Part shown: piece after piece, positions 27,097 to 35,863 of the stretch | Layout: every line of letters begins with the position of its first letter | How positions within the stretch are numbered: the stretch's first letter is position 1 | Source of the DNA: Micromonospora violae | Lineage (GTDB): Bacteria > Actinomycetota > Actinomycetes > Mycobacteriales > Micromonosporaceae | NCBI RefSeq assembly: GCF_004217135.1 | Contig: NZ_SHKK01000001.1 | Location: forward strand, 3,038,001 to 3,102,000 | DNA length: 64,000 nucleotides | Direction: 5' to 3' | The notes under the pieces: generated by a model | What the model saw: the letters and a program-made list of their open reading frames with translations, nothing else | Told to the model about the DNA's origin: nothing | The model's database searches: none | Position numbers and translations under genes: made by a program

Positions 27097-27672
27097 TTAA
27101 CGGCTGGCGAGGAAATCGAGCACCCTCTTGCTGAGCAGGGCGGTGGCTTGGGGGTCATAGGAGGGCAGGCTGGAATCGGCGAAGTAGTGCTGGTCTCCCG
27201 GATACAGGAACAGCTCCGCCTGCGGGGCGGACGCGACGATCTCGCGGGCGGCGTCCACGTCACCCTCGTCCATGAAGATCGGGTCGGCGTCCATACCGTG
27301 GATCTGCACCGGGACGTCGGCCGGCCATGACGAGCCGAACTCCGACACCGGCACGCAGGAGTAGAACAGCAGTGCCCCCCGTGCTCCGGGACGGGTCTGG
27401 GCCAGCTTCTGCGCCGGAAGCACGCCCAGAGAGAAGCCGGCGTAGATCAGGTCGCTGGGCAGCTCGTCGGCCATCCGCGTGCCGCGTTCGATGATGGTGC
27501 CGAAGCCGAGTTCCTCAGCGTGGGCGATGCCCTCGTCCAGGGTGTGGAACGTCCGGCCGTCGTACAGGTCCGGGGTGTGGATGGTGTGCCCAGCACGGCG
27601 CAGGTCGTCGGCGAACGCGAGGAACCCTGACGTCTGGCCCAGCGCGTGGTGGAACAACAACACCTCAGCCAT
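27097..27672 (-). CDS. Dienelactone hydrolase-family protein
   Basis: 191 residues, alpha/beta hydrolase fold. The nucleophile elbow is AGFSLGVLPAQ (Ser rather than the Cys of true dienelactone hydrolases), with Asp in IHGMDADPIFMDEGD and His in YPGDQHYFADS. ATG 27672 follows GGGGAT. The substrate is unknown. It lies 82 bp downstream of another hydrolase on the same strand. Confidence 0.85.
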   Translation of the reverse strand: MAEVLLFHHALGQTSGFLAFADDLRRAGHTIHTPDLYDGRTFHTLDEGIAHAEELGFGTIIERGTRMADELPSDLIYAGFSLGVLPAQKLAQTRPGARGALLFYSCVPVSEFGSSWPADVPVQIHGMDADPIFMDEGDVDAAREIVASAPQAELFLYPGDQHYFADSSLPSYDPQATALLSKRVLDFLASR

Positions 27673-27754
27673 GCGATCCCCCGATCCTGGGCCCCACCGT
27701 GTGCGGCATTCTACGACACTGCGGGTGGGCCATCGACGCCTGAAGCTGCGGCGA

Positions 27755-28576
27755 TCAATGGCCTCGCTCCTGACTGAGGAAGCACGACAGCAGTTGCCGG
27801 AACTCGTGCGGGTGCTCGACCGCCGGCACGTGCCCGCAGCGGCCGAACACGTGCAGACGGACATCGGCCAGGTGCTCCAGCAGGGGCGGGGTCGCCATCC
27901 CGAGCGGGGTGACGCGGTCCTGGGCGCCGTGAACGAGGAGCACGGGCGCGCGGATCGCTGCCAGCGTCTGCGCCGAGAGGGTGAGGTCCTCGACCCACCG
28001 TGCCCTGGGTGGAGGGAACAGCGACGCGAATGCGTCCGCCCCCGCTCGCATCGCGGTGGCACGGGCGTCGACGGCCGCTTCGGTGACGAGCGCTTGGTCG
28101 AGGAACAGGCGACTCAGCATGTCTCGTGCCCCGACCGGGCCGGCGGGGGCCGCCCAGAGCGCGTCGAGGTCGGCGGAGAGCGGTGCCCCGGGGGCGCCCA
28201 TCGTGGCGACCGCCACGACACGGGTGACCTGCCGGGGGCGCGCGGCCGCCAACGCCAGCGCCACGGCACCGCCCATGGAGTGCCCGACCACCGCGTAGTG
28301 CTCGATGCCGAGGGCATCCATCAGGCCCGCGGCCTGCTCCGTCCACAGCCGCAGCCCAGCCCTGGAACCGGCCGGGAGCGGTGTACGGCCGAACCCCGCC
28401 TGGTCAGGAGCTACCAGGCGCAACGACGCGCCCAGCGCCTGCGCCGTCGTTGCCCAGGCTCCGGACCCGGTCGTGCCGGGTCCGGAGCCGTGCAGCATCA
28501 ACACCGCAGGCCCGGCGCCGCTGTCCGTAACGTGGACGGGAGAGCCGTCGACGGTGACGGTCCGAAGTGCCGTCAC
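27755..28576 (-). CDS. Alpha/beta hydrolase
   Basis: 273 residues. Motifs in order: LMLHGSGPGTTGSG (oxyanion loop), VVGHSMGGAVALALA (nucleophile Ser), LLVHGAQDRVTPL (Asp) and GRCGHVPAVEHP (His). The HGSGPG and GHSMGG pair is like meta-cleavage product hydrolases such as BphD or MhpC, but no ring-cleavage dioxygenase is nearby. It follows the DJ-1/PfpI gene on the same strand after 19 bp, so it is probably co-transcribed with it. Confidence 0.88.
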   Translation of the reverse strand: MTALRTVTVDGSPVHVTDSGAGPAVLMLHGSGPGTTGSGAWATTAQALGASLRLVAPDQAGFGRTPLPAGSRAGLRLWTEQAAGLMDALGIEHYAVVGHSMGGAVALALAAARPRQVTRVVAVATMGAPGAPLSADLDALWAAPAGPVGARDMLSRLFLDQALVTEAAVDARATAMRAGADAFASLFPPPRARWVEDLTLSAQTLAAIRAPVLLVHGAQDRVTPLGMATPPLLEHLADVRLHVFGRCGHVPAVEHPHEFRQLLSCFLSQERGH

Positions 28577-28595
28577 CGGAGCAGGCCGGGTGTGT

Positions 28596-29165
28596 TCATG
28601 CCGAGGCGGAGCTGACGGACTTCGAGAAGAGCTCCATCATCGCCCGGCCGAATTGCGGCATGTCGGGCCATCCCCGGCAGGAGACGAGGTTGCCGTCGAC
28701 GACGTCGGGAGCGTCGATGACCGTCGCGCCCGCGTTCTCCATGTCACCGGTGATGGGCGGGAAGCACGCCGTTTTCCGGCCCTTCAGGAGCCCGTACACC
28801 GCTGGCACCTGCGCGCCGTGGCAGACCAGCGCGATGGGGAGGTTGCGCGCGAAGAAGTGCTCGGTGATGCGCCTGACGTCGGCGTCGACCCGGATCCACT
28901 CGGGTGCACGTCCCCCGGGGATGATGAGGGCGTCGTAGCGCTCGACGTCGACCTCGGCCCAGGGCACGTCGACCGGCAGCTTCCGGCCGTTCTTCTCCAC
29001 ATAGGCGTCGGAGTTGGGGTCGAACTCGTGGATGACCAGTTGCACGTCACGCGTCGTCCGCGACGAGACGTCAACGTCCCAGCCGCCCTCCTGGACGCGG
29101 TAGTAGGGATACATGGTGTCGAGTTCCTCGGCGGCGTCGCCGGTCAGCAGAAGCGCTCTGGGCAC
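28596..29165 (-). CDS. DJ-1/PfpI-family protein
   Basis: 189 residues. The nucleophile-elbow Cys is in IALVCHGAQVPAVYG, with the family's acidic residue upstream in IIPGGRAPEW. Relatives act as glyoxalase III, deglycases, proteases or chaperones, and the sequence does not decide which. GTG 29165 has GAGGAG 6 nt upstream. A palindromic site precedes it (29198-29220). The gene lies just after the GntR regulator gene on the same strand, so it may be in that regulon. Confidence 0.85.
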   Translation of the reverse strand: MPRALLLTGDAAEELDTMYPYYRVQEGGWDVDVSSRTTRDVQLVIHEFDPNSDAYVEKNGRKLPVDVPWAEVDVERYDALIIPGGRAPEWIRVDADVRRITEHFFARNLPIALVCHGAQVPAVYGLLKGRKTACFPPITGDMENAGATVIDAPDVVDGNLVSCRGWPDMPQFGRAMMELFSKSVSSASA

Positions 29166-29197
29166 CTGCTTCTCCTCGCATCTGATGGCGGGTGGCG

Positions 29198-29220
29198 TGG
29201 ATCCAATCGGATCCGATCGG
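29198..29220. promoter_or_regulatory. Two phased palindromes, candidate GntR operator
   Basis: TGGATCCA (29198-29205) and TCGGATCCGA (29207-29216) are palindromes whose centres are 10 bp apart, one helical turn. They also form a direct repeat, GGATCCAATC/GGATCCGATC. They lie between the GntR gene and the DJ-1/PfpI gene. FadR-type GntR proteins bind short palindromes of this size. Confidence 0.4.
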
Positions 29221-29252
29221 TGGGGCTAGCATTCCTCGGCCCAAGCCGCCCG

Positions 29253-29996
29253 TCAAGCCTCTACCGCCATTGCGTCCGCGTCCTTGACCTCGTCGAACAA
29301 TCGTCGAAAACGCTCACCCGAACGCAGGATGTGTCGACGCATCGCATAGGCGGCGGCGTCCGGGTCCCGCGCGGCGATCGCGGCCACAATGTCCTCGTGC
29401 TCGGCCATGGCCAGGTGAGTGACCTGGGTGTCGTGGTGAAGCCGGAAGAGGTGTACGTGGCTGTGCAGGCGAGCGAGCGTTTCACGGATGACCTGGTTCT
29501 CGGCGCTCAGGGCGACGAGATCGTGAAAAGCGGCGTCGCGTAAGCCGAAGGCGCCGTAGGCCATCAGCCCATTGCCCCCTTCCAGCTCCGCCATCTCCTC
29601 CAGCATCCGCCGCAGACCGGCCACCTGCTCCGGGGACGCGCGTTCGGCGGATCGGCGCGCCGCTGCCGGCTCGAGGAGCAGGCGGACCTCGAGCATGTCC
29701 TCGAATCGGTGCCGGGTGATCTGGGGAGGAATGCGGTAGCCAGCATGGGGCACACGCACGACCAGGCCCTCGGCCTCCATGCGGTTGAGGGCGTCTCGGA
29801 TCGGTGTCTGCGAGACCCCCAGCTCTCGCGCCAGGACGTCGATCGTGACGCGGGAGCCAGGCTCGATCCGGAGCGACATCAGCTGTCCGAGCAGGGTGTC
29901 GTACACCTCGTCGGCAAGCCGGCCGCCGGATCTTCCCGGCGACATTCCGCCCGTCCCGGACCTTCGGCCCCGCGCGTTCATCGCTTCGTCGTCCAT
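29253..29996 (-). CDS. GntR-family regulator, FadR/FCD subfamily
   Basis: 247 residues from ATG 29996 (ATG 30041 gives 15 more). The winged helix reads VTIDVLARELGVSQTPIRDALNRMEAEGLV, and the FCD ligand domain has the metal-binding pattern with Asp/His in DAAFHDLVAL, HSHVHLFRLHH and MAEHEDIVAAI. FCD domains usually bind carboxylate or sugar-acid ligands. It is divergent from the sugar uptake operon at 30221 and upstream of the DJ-1 gene, so it probably controls one or both. Confidence 0.88.
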   Translation of the reverse strand: MDDEAMNARGRRSGTGGMSPGRSGGRLADEVYDTLLGQLMSLRIEPGSRVTIDVLARELGVSQTPIRDALNRMEAEGLVVRVPHAGYRIPPQITRHRFEDMLEVRLLLEPAAARRSAERASPEQVAGLRRMLEEMAELEGGNGLMAYGAFGLRDAAFHDLVALSAENQVIRETLARLHSHVHLFRLHHDTQVTHLAMAEHEDIVAAIAARDPDAAAYAMRRHILRSGERFRRLFDEVKDADAMAVEA

Positions 29997-30220
29997 CGTG
30001 ACCTGAGGTCCTTTCCTGCGTCTTCGGGAACCTGTTGACATCCGTCACAACGCTGCGACATGCTGACGCCCCCAACCGGATCGTATAGGAAAAGTGTCGG
30101 ATGCCCGCCATCCGGCACCCCCGCGACAACCCGGCAACACGTCTGAACAACCCAGCACCTGCTCGGCGAAGCACATAGCGAGGCCCTAGAAGTCCCCACC
30201 ACCAGAAAGCAGGCTTCACG

Positions 30221-31648
30221 ATGCGGCATACCCAGCAAAAAGGACGAACATCCGGTCGAAAGGTGCGGCTGGCGACGGCCGCCATGCTGCTGCTGGCCAC
30301 GACCGCGGCGGCGTGCGGCGACAGCAAGGACGACGGTGAGAAGGCGAGCGCCCCCAAGGCGCCGGCGACCATCCCGCAGCTCACCAATGACCCGCTGACC
30401 CTCAGCTTCATCTGGTTCGAGTGGCCCCCCGCCCAGGCACTGGAAGCCTTCGCGAACGCGGAGTACAAGAAGGTACGGCCGAACGCGACCATCAAGGTCA
30501 ACACCGTGCCGAACGCGAACTGGCACGACGCGATGTTCACCCAGTTCGCCGCGCACAAGACCGACTTCGACATCGCGATCCTGGACTCGCAGCACATCGG
30601 CGAGGCCGTGACGAACGGCAACATCCTCGACATCACCGACTTCGTCAAGAACAACATCGATGTCACGGCCTACAACCCGTACCTCCTGGCGGCGTACGGC
30701 CAGTTCCCCCAGGCCGAGACCGGCAAGCGCGACGAGAACGCCAGCCTGTACGGACTTCCGCTGCTCGGCGACACCTGGACGATGATCTACCGCAAGGACC
30801 TGATCGGCGACAAGCCGCCGCAGACCTGGGACGAGATGATCTCCACCGCCGAGAAGTGCCAGGCGGACAACCCCGGCGTCAGCGGGTTGGCTTTCCACCA
30901 GGCAAACGGCTCCGACGCCGCGGCCGTCACCTACAACACGGTCAACGGCGTCTACGGCGGCAACCTCTGGGACGCCAAGAACCGCAAGATCGAGGGCGTC
31001 CTCAACGACGCCGCGGGCCAGGAGGCGATGGACGTCCTGGTCAACAAGATGAAGCCGCTGACCGCCAAGGGCTCCGGCAACTGGTTCATCGACGAGGTGA
31101 ACGCGGCGGTCGCCCAGGGCAAGGCCTGCATCGCGTTCAACTGGATCGCCGCGAGCGGCGGCCTGCTCGATCCGAAGCAGTCGACGCTCGGCACCTCCCG
31201 GGAGCAGATTCTCGACAAACTGGGTTTCGCCACCCTGCCGAGCCAGAAGACGAACCTGGTCCCCCTCGGCGGTATGGGGATGCACGTGTCGGCCTACTCC
31301 TCCGCGGCCAACCAGGCCGAGGCGCTGAACTTCATGAAGTGGTTCGAGCAGGCTGACATCCAGAAGAAGTGGGCCGCCGCGGGTGGCGTGCCAGCGCGTA
31401 CCGACGCCCTCGCGTCGCCCGAGTTCCTCAACGCCGGGCCGTTCAACCAGGTGTACGCCGACTCGGTTCCGCGCATGCGGGACATGTGGAACGTGCCCGA
31501 GTACGCGCGCCTCGTCGACATCGAGAACACCAACGTGAACGCGGCCCTCAACGGCGCGAAGAAGCCGAAGGACGCGCTCGACGACATCGCCAAGGAGCAG
31601 CAGAGCGTGCTCGACTCAAGCAACCGCAAGGGCGGCGGCGGACTGTGA
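30221..31648 (+). CDS. ABC transporter substrate-binding lipoprotein (carbohydrate type)
   Basis: 475 residues. A lipoprotein signal ends in LLATTAAACGD, with Cys as the lipidated residue, so the protein is anchored outside the membrane. The body is a type I extracellular solute-binding protein (PF01547/PF13416): WFEWPPAQALEAFANAEYKK, then LYGLPLLGDTWTMIYRKDL and GGMGMHVSAYSS. It starts the uptake operon and is divergent from the GntR gene. The ligand is not readable, but the downstream dehydrogenases suggest a polyol or sugar alcohol. Confidence 0.9.
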   Translation: MRHTQQKGRTSGRKVRLATAAMLLLATTAAACGDSKDDGEKASAPKAPATIPQLTNDPLTLSFIWFEWPPAQALEAFANAEYKKVRPNATIKVNTVPNANWHDAMFTQFAAHKTDFDIAILDSQHIGEAVTNGNILDITDFVKNNIDVTAYNPYLLAAYGQFPQAETGKRDENASLYGLPLLGDTWTMIYRKDLIGDKPPQTWDEMISTAEKCQADNPGVSGLAFHQANGSDAAAVTYNTVNGVYGGNLWDAKNRKIEGVLNDAAGQEAMDVLVNKMKPLTAKGSGNWFIDEVNAAVAQGKACIAFNWIAASGGLLDPKQSTLGTSREQILDKLGFATLPSQKTNLVPLGGMGMHVSAYSSAANQAEALNFMKWFEQADIQKKWAAAGGVPARTDALASPEFLNAGPFNQVYADSVPRMRDMWNVPEYARLVDIENTNVNAALNGAKKPKDALDDIAKEQQSVLDSSNRKGGGGL

Positions 31649-32595
31649 GCAACCCCGCCCCTCTGACGACCGACCAGCCCGGGCAGGTGGCGTCCGCGAC
31701 GCCACCTGCACCGGGCCGGTCCCGGCGGTTGAGCGACCGTGGGCTCGCCGTGGTCTTCACCTCCCCCGCGCTGCTGCTGTTGCTCGCCATGTCGGTGTTC
31801 CCGTTGCTGTGGGCGTTGTACCTGTCCTTCACCGACTACTCGGCCACCCGTGGTGGGCCCGCGGAGTTCGTCGGATTCGGGAACTACACCGCCATCCTGA
31901 CGTCGGAACAGGTCCACCTGAGGGCCTTGACGACGTTGATCTACGTGGTCGGCGCGGTCACCCTGCAGACCGTGCTCGGTTTCGGCATCGCGTACCTGAT
32001 CTCCCGGCGCACGCGCGGGCGGGGAGCGCTGACCACCATGTTCCTGGTCCCGATGATGCTGTCGCCGGTCGTGGTCGGGCTGTTCTGGCGATTCATGCTC
32101 GACGCGCAGTTCGGCGTGGTCAACAGCATGCTCGGCTCGCTCGGCCTGGGGCAGGTGGAGTGGCTCACCCGGCAGCGGACGGCCCTGCTCTCCCTGATCG
32201 TGGTGGACACCTGGCAATGGACGCCGTTCATCATGCTCATCGCACTCGCGGGCCTCAGCGCGGTGCCGAAGTACCTCTACGAGGCCGCCTCGATCGACCG
32301 GGCGTCCGAGTGGTTCCGGTTCCGCACCATCACTCTGCCGCTGGTGTGGCCGCTGCTCCTCATTGCCGTGATGTTCCGGGCCATCGAGGCGTTCCGGCTG
32401 TTCGACCTCGTCTACATCCTCACCAACGGAGGCCCCGGCGTCTCCACCGAGACGATGTCGTTCCACATCTACAAGGTCGCGTTCCTGGGCTTCAACACCG
32501 GAACCGCGTCGGCGTACGGGATCCTCATGGTCCTCGTCGTCATCGTCCTCACGCAGCTCTACCTGCGCTACCTGAACAAGCTCAAGGAGGGCTGA
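31645..32595 (+). CDS. Carbohydrate ABC transporter permease (MalF/UgpA type)
   Basis: 316 residues, six membrane helices after a Pro-rich cytoplasmic start. The EAA loop that contacts the ATPase reads YLYEAASIDRASEWFRFRTITLP. The start is GTG 31645, overlapping the previous stop. Confidence 0.92.
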   Translation: MSNPAPLTTDQPGQVASATPPAPGRSRRLSDRGLAVVFTSPALLLLLAMSVFPLLWALYLSFTDYSATRGGPAEFVGFGNYTAILTSEQVHLRALTTLIYVVGAVTLQTVLGFGIAYLISRRTRGRGALTTMFLVPMMLSPVVVGLFWRFMLDAQFGVVNSMLGSLGLGQVEWLTRQRTALLSLIVVDTWQWTPFIMLIALAGLSAVPKYLYEAASIDRASEWFRFRTITLPLVWPLLLIAVMFRAIEAFRLFDLVYILTNGGPGVSTETMSFHIYKVAFLGFNTGTASAYGILMVLVVIVLTQLYLRYLNKLKEG

Positions 32596-33506
32596 TGGCC
32601 GTCTCCGTTGACGAGGCCGTGTCCACAGGTCCTGCCCGCGATCACACGCCCCCCGCGCGCCGCTTCGGCCGCCGAGGTCGCTCCCTGCTGGAGGTCGCGC
32701 TGCTGACCGTGCTGGCCGTCGTGATGCTCTTCCCGGTGCTGTGGATGATCATGACGTCGATCAAGGAAAACCGGGACGTCTACGCCATCCCGGCCAAGTT
32801 CTTCGGCTTCACGGTCACAATGGACCACTACAGGGACGTGTTCGTCGCCCCCGACGGTGGTCGCTCCGCCTTGTCCGTCTCGTTCCTCAACTCCGTCGTG
32901 GTCGCCGGCGTCTCCACGGTGCTGGCCACCGTGCTGGGGGTCCCGGCGGCCTGGGCCTACTCCCGCTTCGGCATGAAGGCCAAGAAGGACCAGCTGTTCT
33001 TCATCCTGTCCACCCGCTTCATGCCGCCCGTGGTGGTCGTGATTCCGATCTTCCTCATGTACCGCCAGGTCGGACTCATCGACAACAAGCTCGGCCTGAT
33101 CCTCATCTACGCCGCGTTCAACGTGCCGTTCACGATCTGGATGATGAAGGGGTTCGTCGACGAGGTGCCCTCCGAGTACGAGGATGCCGCCATGCTCGAC
33201 GGCTACACCCGGGTGCAGGCGTTCTGGCGATACACCCTCCCCCAGCTCGTGCCCGGCATCGCCGCGACGGCGGTCTTCGCGCTCATCTTCTCGTGGAACG
33301 AGTTCGTGTTCGCCATCTTCCTCACCTCCAGCGACAGCGTGCGGACGGCCCCACCCGCCATCGCCGGCCTCATCGGCGGCACCACGACGGACTGGGGTCT
33401 CGTGGCAGCCGCCTCCGTGGTGTTCGCCCTACCGGTGCTCGTCTTCGCCTACCTGGTGCGCAAGCACCTCATCGCCGGTGTGACGCTCGGGGCGGTGCGG
33501 CGCTGA
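32595..33506 (+). CDS. Carbohydrate ABC transporter permease (MalG/UgpE type)
   Basis: 303 residues, six membrane helices. The EAA loop is SEYEDAAMLDGYTRVQAFWRY, and the C-terminal TTTDWGLVAAASVV segment is typical of the MalG half. Its ATG overlaps the preceding stop by one base (TGATG), and its own stop overlaps the next start in the same way. Confidence 0.92.
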   Translation: MAVSVDEAVSTGPARDHTPPARRFGRRGRSLLEVALLTVLAVVMLFPVLWMIMTSIKENRDVYAIPAKFFGFTVTMDHYRDVFVAPDGGRSALSVSFLNSVVVAGVSTVLATVLGVPAAWAYSRFGMKAKKDQLFFILSTRFMPPVVVVIPIFLMYRQVGLIDNKLGLILIYAAFNVPFTIWMMKGFVDEVPSEYEDAAMLDGYTRVQAFWRYTLPQLVPGIAATAVFALIFSWNEFVFAIFLTSSDSVRTAPPAIAGLIGGTTTDWGLVAAASVVFALPVLVFAYLVRKHLIAGVTLGAVRR

Positions 33507-34573
33507 TGGCGGGCATCGAGGTGACCGCGCTGCACAAGCGCTACCCGGACGGCACGGTCGCAGTCGACCAGGTGGACCTGTCCATCGGCCACGGCGAACT
33601 GTTCGTGATGCTCGGCCCGTCGGGCTGCGGCAAGACGACCACGCTGCGGGCCATCGCCGGCCTGGAGAGGCAGACGACCGGCGACATCCGCATCGGCGAC
33701 ACGCTGGTCAACGACCTGCCGCCCGCCGAACGCGACATCGCCATGGTGTTCCAGTTCTACGCCCTCTACCCGCACCTGCGCACCCGCGACAACCTGGCGT
33801 TCCCCCTGCGGGCCGAGGGACTGCCCAAGCAGGAGGTGCACGCACGGGTCGAGGAGGCCGCCCGGCTGATGCGGCTCGGTTCACTCATGGACCGGCGACC
33901 GCGCCAGCTCTCCGGCGGGGAGCAACAACGCGTCGCGCTTGCGCGCGCCCTGGTACGACGACCGCGCGCATTCCTCATGGACGAGCCCCTCACCAATCTG
34001 GACGCGGAGCTGAGGGCGGACATGCGCACGGAGATCAAACACCTGCAGGGTGAGCTGGGGGCCACGATGGTCTACGTCACCCACGACCAGGTCGAGGCGA
34101 TGTCGCTCGGTCACCGCATCGCCATCCTCAACAAGGGTCGCGTCGAGCAGATCGGCACGCCGCTGGAGGTCTACGACCGCCCGGCGAGTCTCTTCTGCGC
34201 CGCATTCATCGGCTCCCCGCCGATGAACCTGATCGACGTGGAGCTGACCGACGGCAAGCTGCACGCTCAGGGTGGGCTGGTCCTCACGCCACCGCCGGGC
34301 CTGCCGCGCGACCGTCGCCTGATCGCCGGCGTCCGGCCGGAGGCGCTGGAAGTCACCGCACCAGGAGCGGAAGCCTCCATCCCGGCCCGCGTGGTCTCGG
34401 CGGAGTGGCTGGGCGACGAAATCATCTACGTGGTCGACCACGGCGGCCAGCGCGACGTGCGGGTTCGGATGCCACCGACTGTGCGTTTCGCCGCTGACGC
34501 GAAGGTCGGGCTGCGGCACACCGGCGGAACCCCGGCGGTCTACGACGTGAGCACGGAAGAGCTGGTGGCCTGA
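33506..34573 (+). CDS. ABC transporter ATPase, first of two (MalK/UgpC-like)
   Basis: 355 residues. Walker A GPSGCGKTTTLR, signature LSGGEQQRVALARAL, Walker B AFLMDEPLTNLD and switch His in YVTHDQVEAM. A C-terminal TOBE domain follows from about residue 235. It overlaps both neighbours by one base (TGATG). Most such importers use one ATPase as a homodimer; this operon encodes two. Confidence 0.92.
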   Translation: MAGIEVTALHKRYPDGTVAVDQVDLSIGHGELFVMLGPSGCGKTTTLRAIAGLERQTTGDIRIGDTLVNDLPPAERDIAMVFQFYALYPHLRTRDNLAFPLRAEGLPKQEVHARVEEAARLMRLGSLMDRRPRQLSGGEQQRVALARALVRRPRAFLMDEPLTNLDAELRADMRTEIKHLQGELGATMVYVTHDQVEAMSLGHRIAILNKGRVEQIGTPLEVYDRPASLFCAAFIGSPPMNLIDVELTDGKLHAQGGLVLTPPPGLPRDRRLIAGVRPEALEVTAPGAEASIPARVVSAEWLGDEIIYVVDHGGQRDVRVRMPPTVRFAADAKVGLRHTGGTPAVYDVSTEELVA

Positions 34574-35649
34574 TGGGAACCGTGGCAGCACACGGGCTGC
34601 GCAAGTCCTTCGGCAAGGTCCAGGCCCTGGACGGGGTGACGCTGGACGTGCCCGACGGCTCGTTCTTCGTCGTCCTCGGGCCCTCCGGGGCGGGCAAGAC
34701 GACAACCCTGCGGGCGATCGCCGGTTTGGAGAAGCTGGACGCCGGGTCGGTGCACCTGGACGGGAGAGACGCGACCGCCGACGCGCCGGCCGCACGCGAC
34801 CTGGCCATGGTGTTCCAGAACTACGCCCTCTACCCGCGACACACGGCGTACGAGAACATCGCCTCACCGCTGCGGGCCCGCCGTCGCTCGCCGTCCGAGA
34901 TCACCGCCGCCGTCGAGCAGATGTCGAACCTGCTGCACATCGAACGGCTGCTGCAGCGTCGTCCCGCGCAGTTGTCCGGCGGTGAGATGCAGCGGGTCGC
35001 CCTGGCCCGGGCGCTGGTCCGTCGCCCGCGCGCGTTCCTCATGGACGAGCCGCTGACGAACCTCGACCTCAAGCTCCGCGTCGAGATGCGCACCGAACTC
35101 ACCCGCATCCACCGCAGCCTCGGCGCGACCTTCATCTACGTGACCAACGACCAGGTCGAGGCCCTGTCCATGGCCGACCAGGTCGCGGTCCTCAAGGAGG
35201 GAAAGGTGCAACAGGTCGGAACACCGACCGAGGTGTACGAGCGTCCCGCCAACCAGTGGGTGGCGGGGTTCGTCGGGAGCCCGCCGATCAGCCTGCTCCC
35301 CTGCCGCGCCGAGGGGGATCGTCTGGTCGGCACGGACGGCTGGACGCTACCGCGCCCCCGCTGGACCACCGCCGAGGACGGCCGTGCGCTGATGCTGGGC
35401 GTACGCGCGGAGGACCTGTCCGTCGAGCAGCGCGGGCACGCGTCGTTGTCGGGGGAACTCTACGGGCTTGAACCGCTCGGTGACCGAACGGTGGTCGACG
35501 TGCGGGTGGGGACCGAGATCCTCAAGGTCAAGGCACGACCCACCATCACCGGTACGCCCGGCGAACGACTCTCTGTCAGCGTCGACCTGGACCGGGCGCA
35601 CCTGTTCGACGCGGACACCGGGCTGTCGCTGTCCGAGGCTGGGCGGTAA
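34573..35649 (+). CDS. ABC transporter ATPase, second of two
   Basis: 358 residues. Walker A GPSGAGKTTTLR, signature LSGGEMQRVALARAL, Walker B AFLMDEPLTNLD. The switch segment reads YVTNDQVEAL, with Asn where the catalytic His normally sits (the first ATPase has YVTHDQ). This suggests an asymmetric ATPase pair with one impaired hydrolysis site. The pairing of two ATPases resembles GlpS/GlpT of the rhizobial glycerol importer. A strong hairpin follows at 35663. Confidence 0.9.
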   Translation: MGTVAAHGLRKSFGKVQALDGVTLDVPDGSFFVVLGPSGAGKTTTLRAIAGLEKLDAGSVHLDGRDATADAPAARDLAMVFQNYALYPRHTAYENIASPLRARRRSPSEITAAVEQMSNLLHIERLLQRRPAQLSGGEMQRVALARALVRRPRAFLMDEPLTNLDLKLRVEMRTELTRIHRSLGATFIYVTNDQVEALSMADQVAVLKEGKVQQVGTPTEVYERPANQWVAGFVGSPPISLLPCRAEGDRLVGTDGWTLPRPRWTTAEDGRALMLGVRAEDLSVEQRGHASLSGELYGLEPLGDRTVVDVRVGTEILKVKARPTITGTPGERLSVSVDLDRAHLFDADTGLSLSEAGR

Positions 35650-35662
35650 CCGCGCCGGGCGG

Positions 35663-35702
35663 CCACGGCACCATGCGCCCGCACCGGGCGATGGTGCCGT
35701 GG
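35663..35702 (+). terminator. Strong hairpin between transporter and dehydrogenase genes
   Basis: A perfect 12-bp outer stem (CCACGGCACCAT and its complement, 35663-35674 and 35691-35702) plus a 6-bp inner stem CGCCCG/CGGGCG. It would end or attenuate transcription after the importer genes, lowering expression of the two enzymes or isolating them as a separate unit. The rest of the 214-bp gap contains a short ACGGCC tandem repeat (about 35724-35747) and nothing else I recognise. Confidence 0.6.
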
Positions 35703-35863
35703 GACGTCGCCCGGCCGACACGGCCACGGCCACGGCCACGGCCCGATTCGACCGCTCGGCAACCTCGCCCCCCGACGAGGGCGGGTCACCCGTCCGGCTA
35801 CGCGCAGAGCACGCGCGCTGAGGCACGCCGGACAGCACCACGAAGATCACAGGAGGCGACGCA

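Noticed and set aside
35724..35747. Short ACGGCC tandem repeat as a CRISPR or regulatory array
   Set aside because: Four uninterrupted hexamers without spacers; simple-sequence repeat only.
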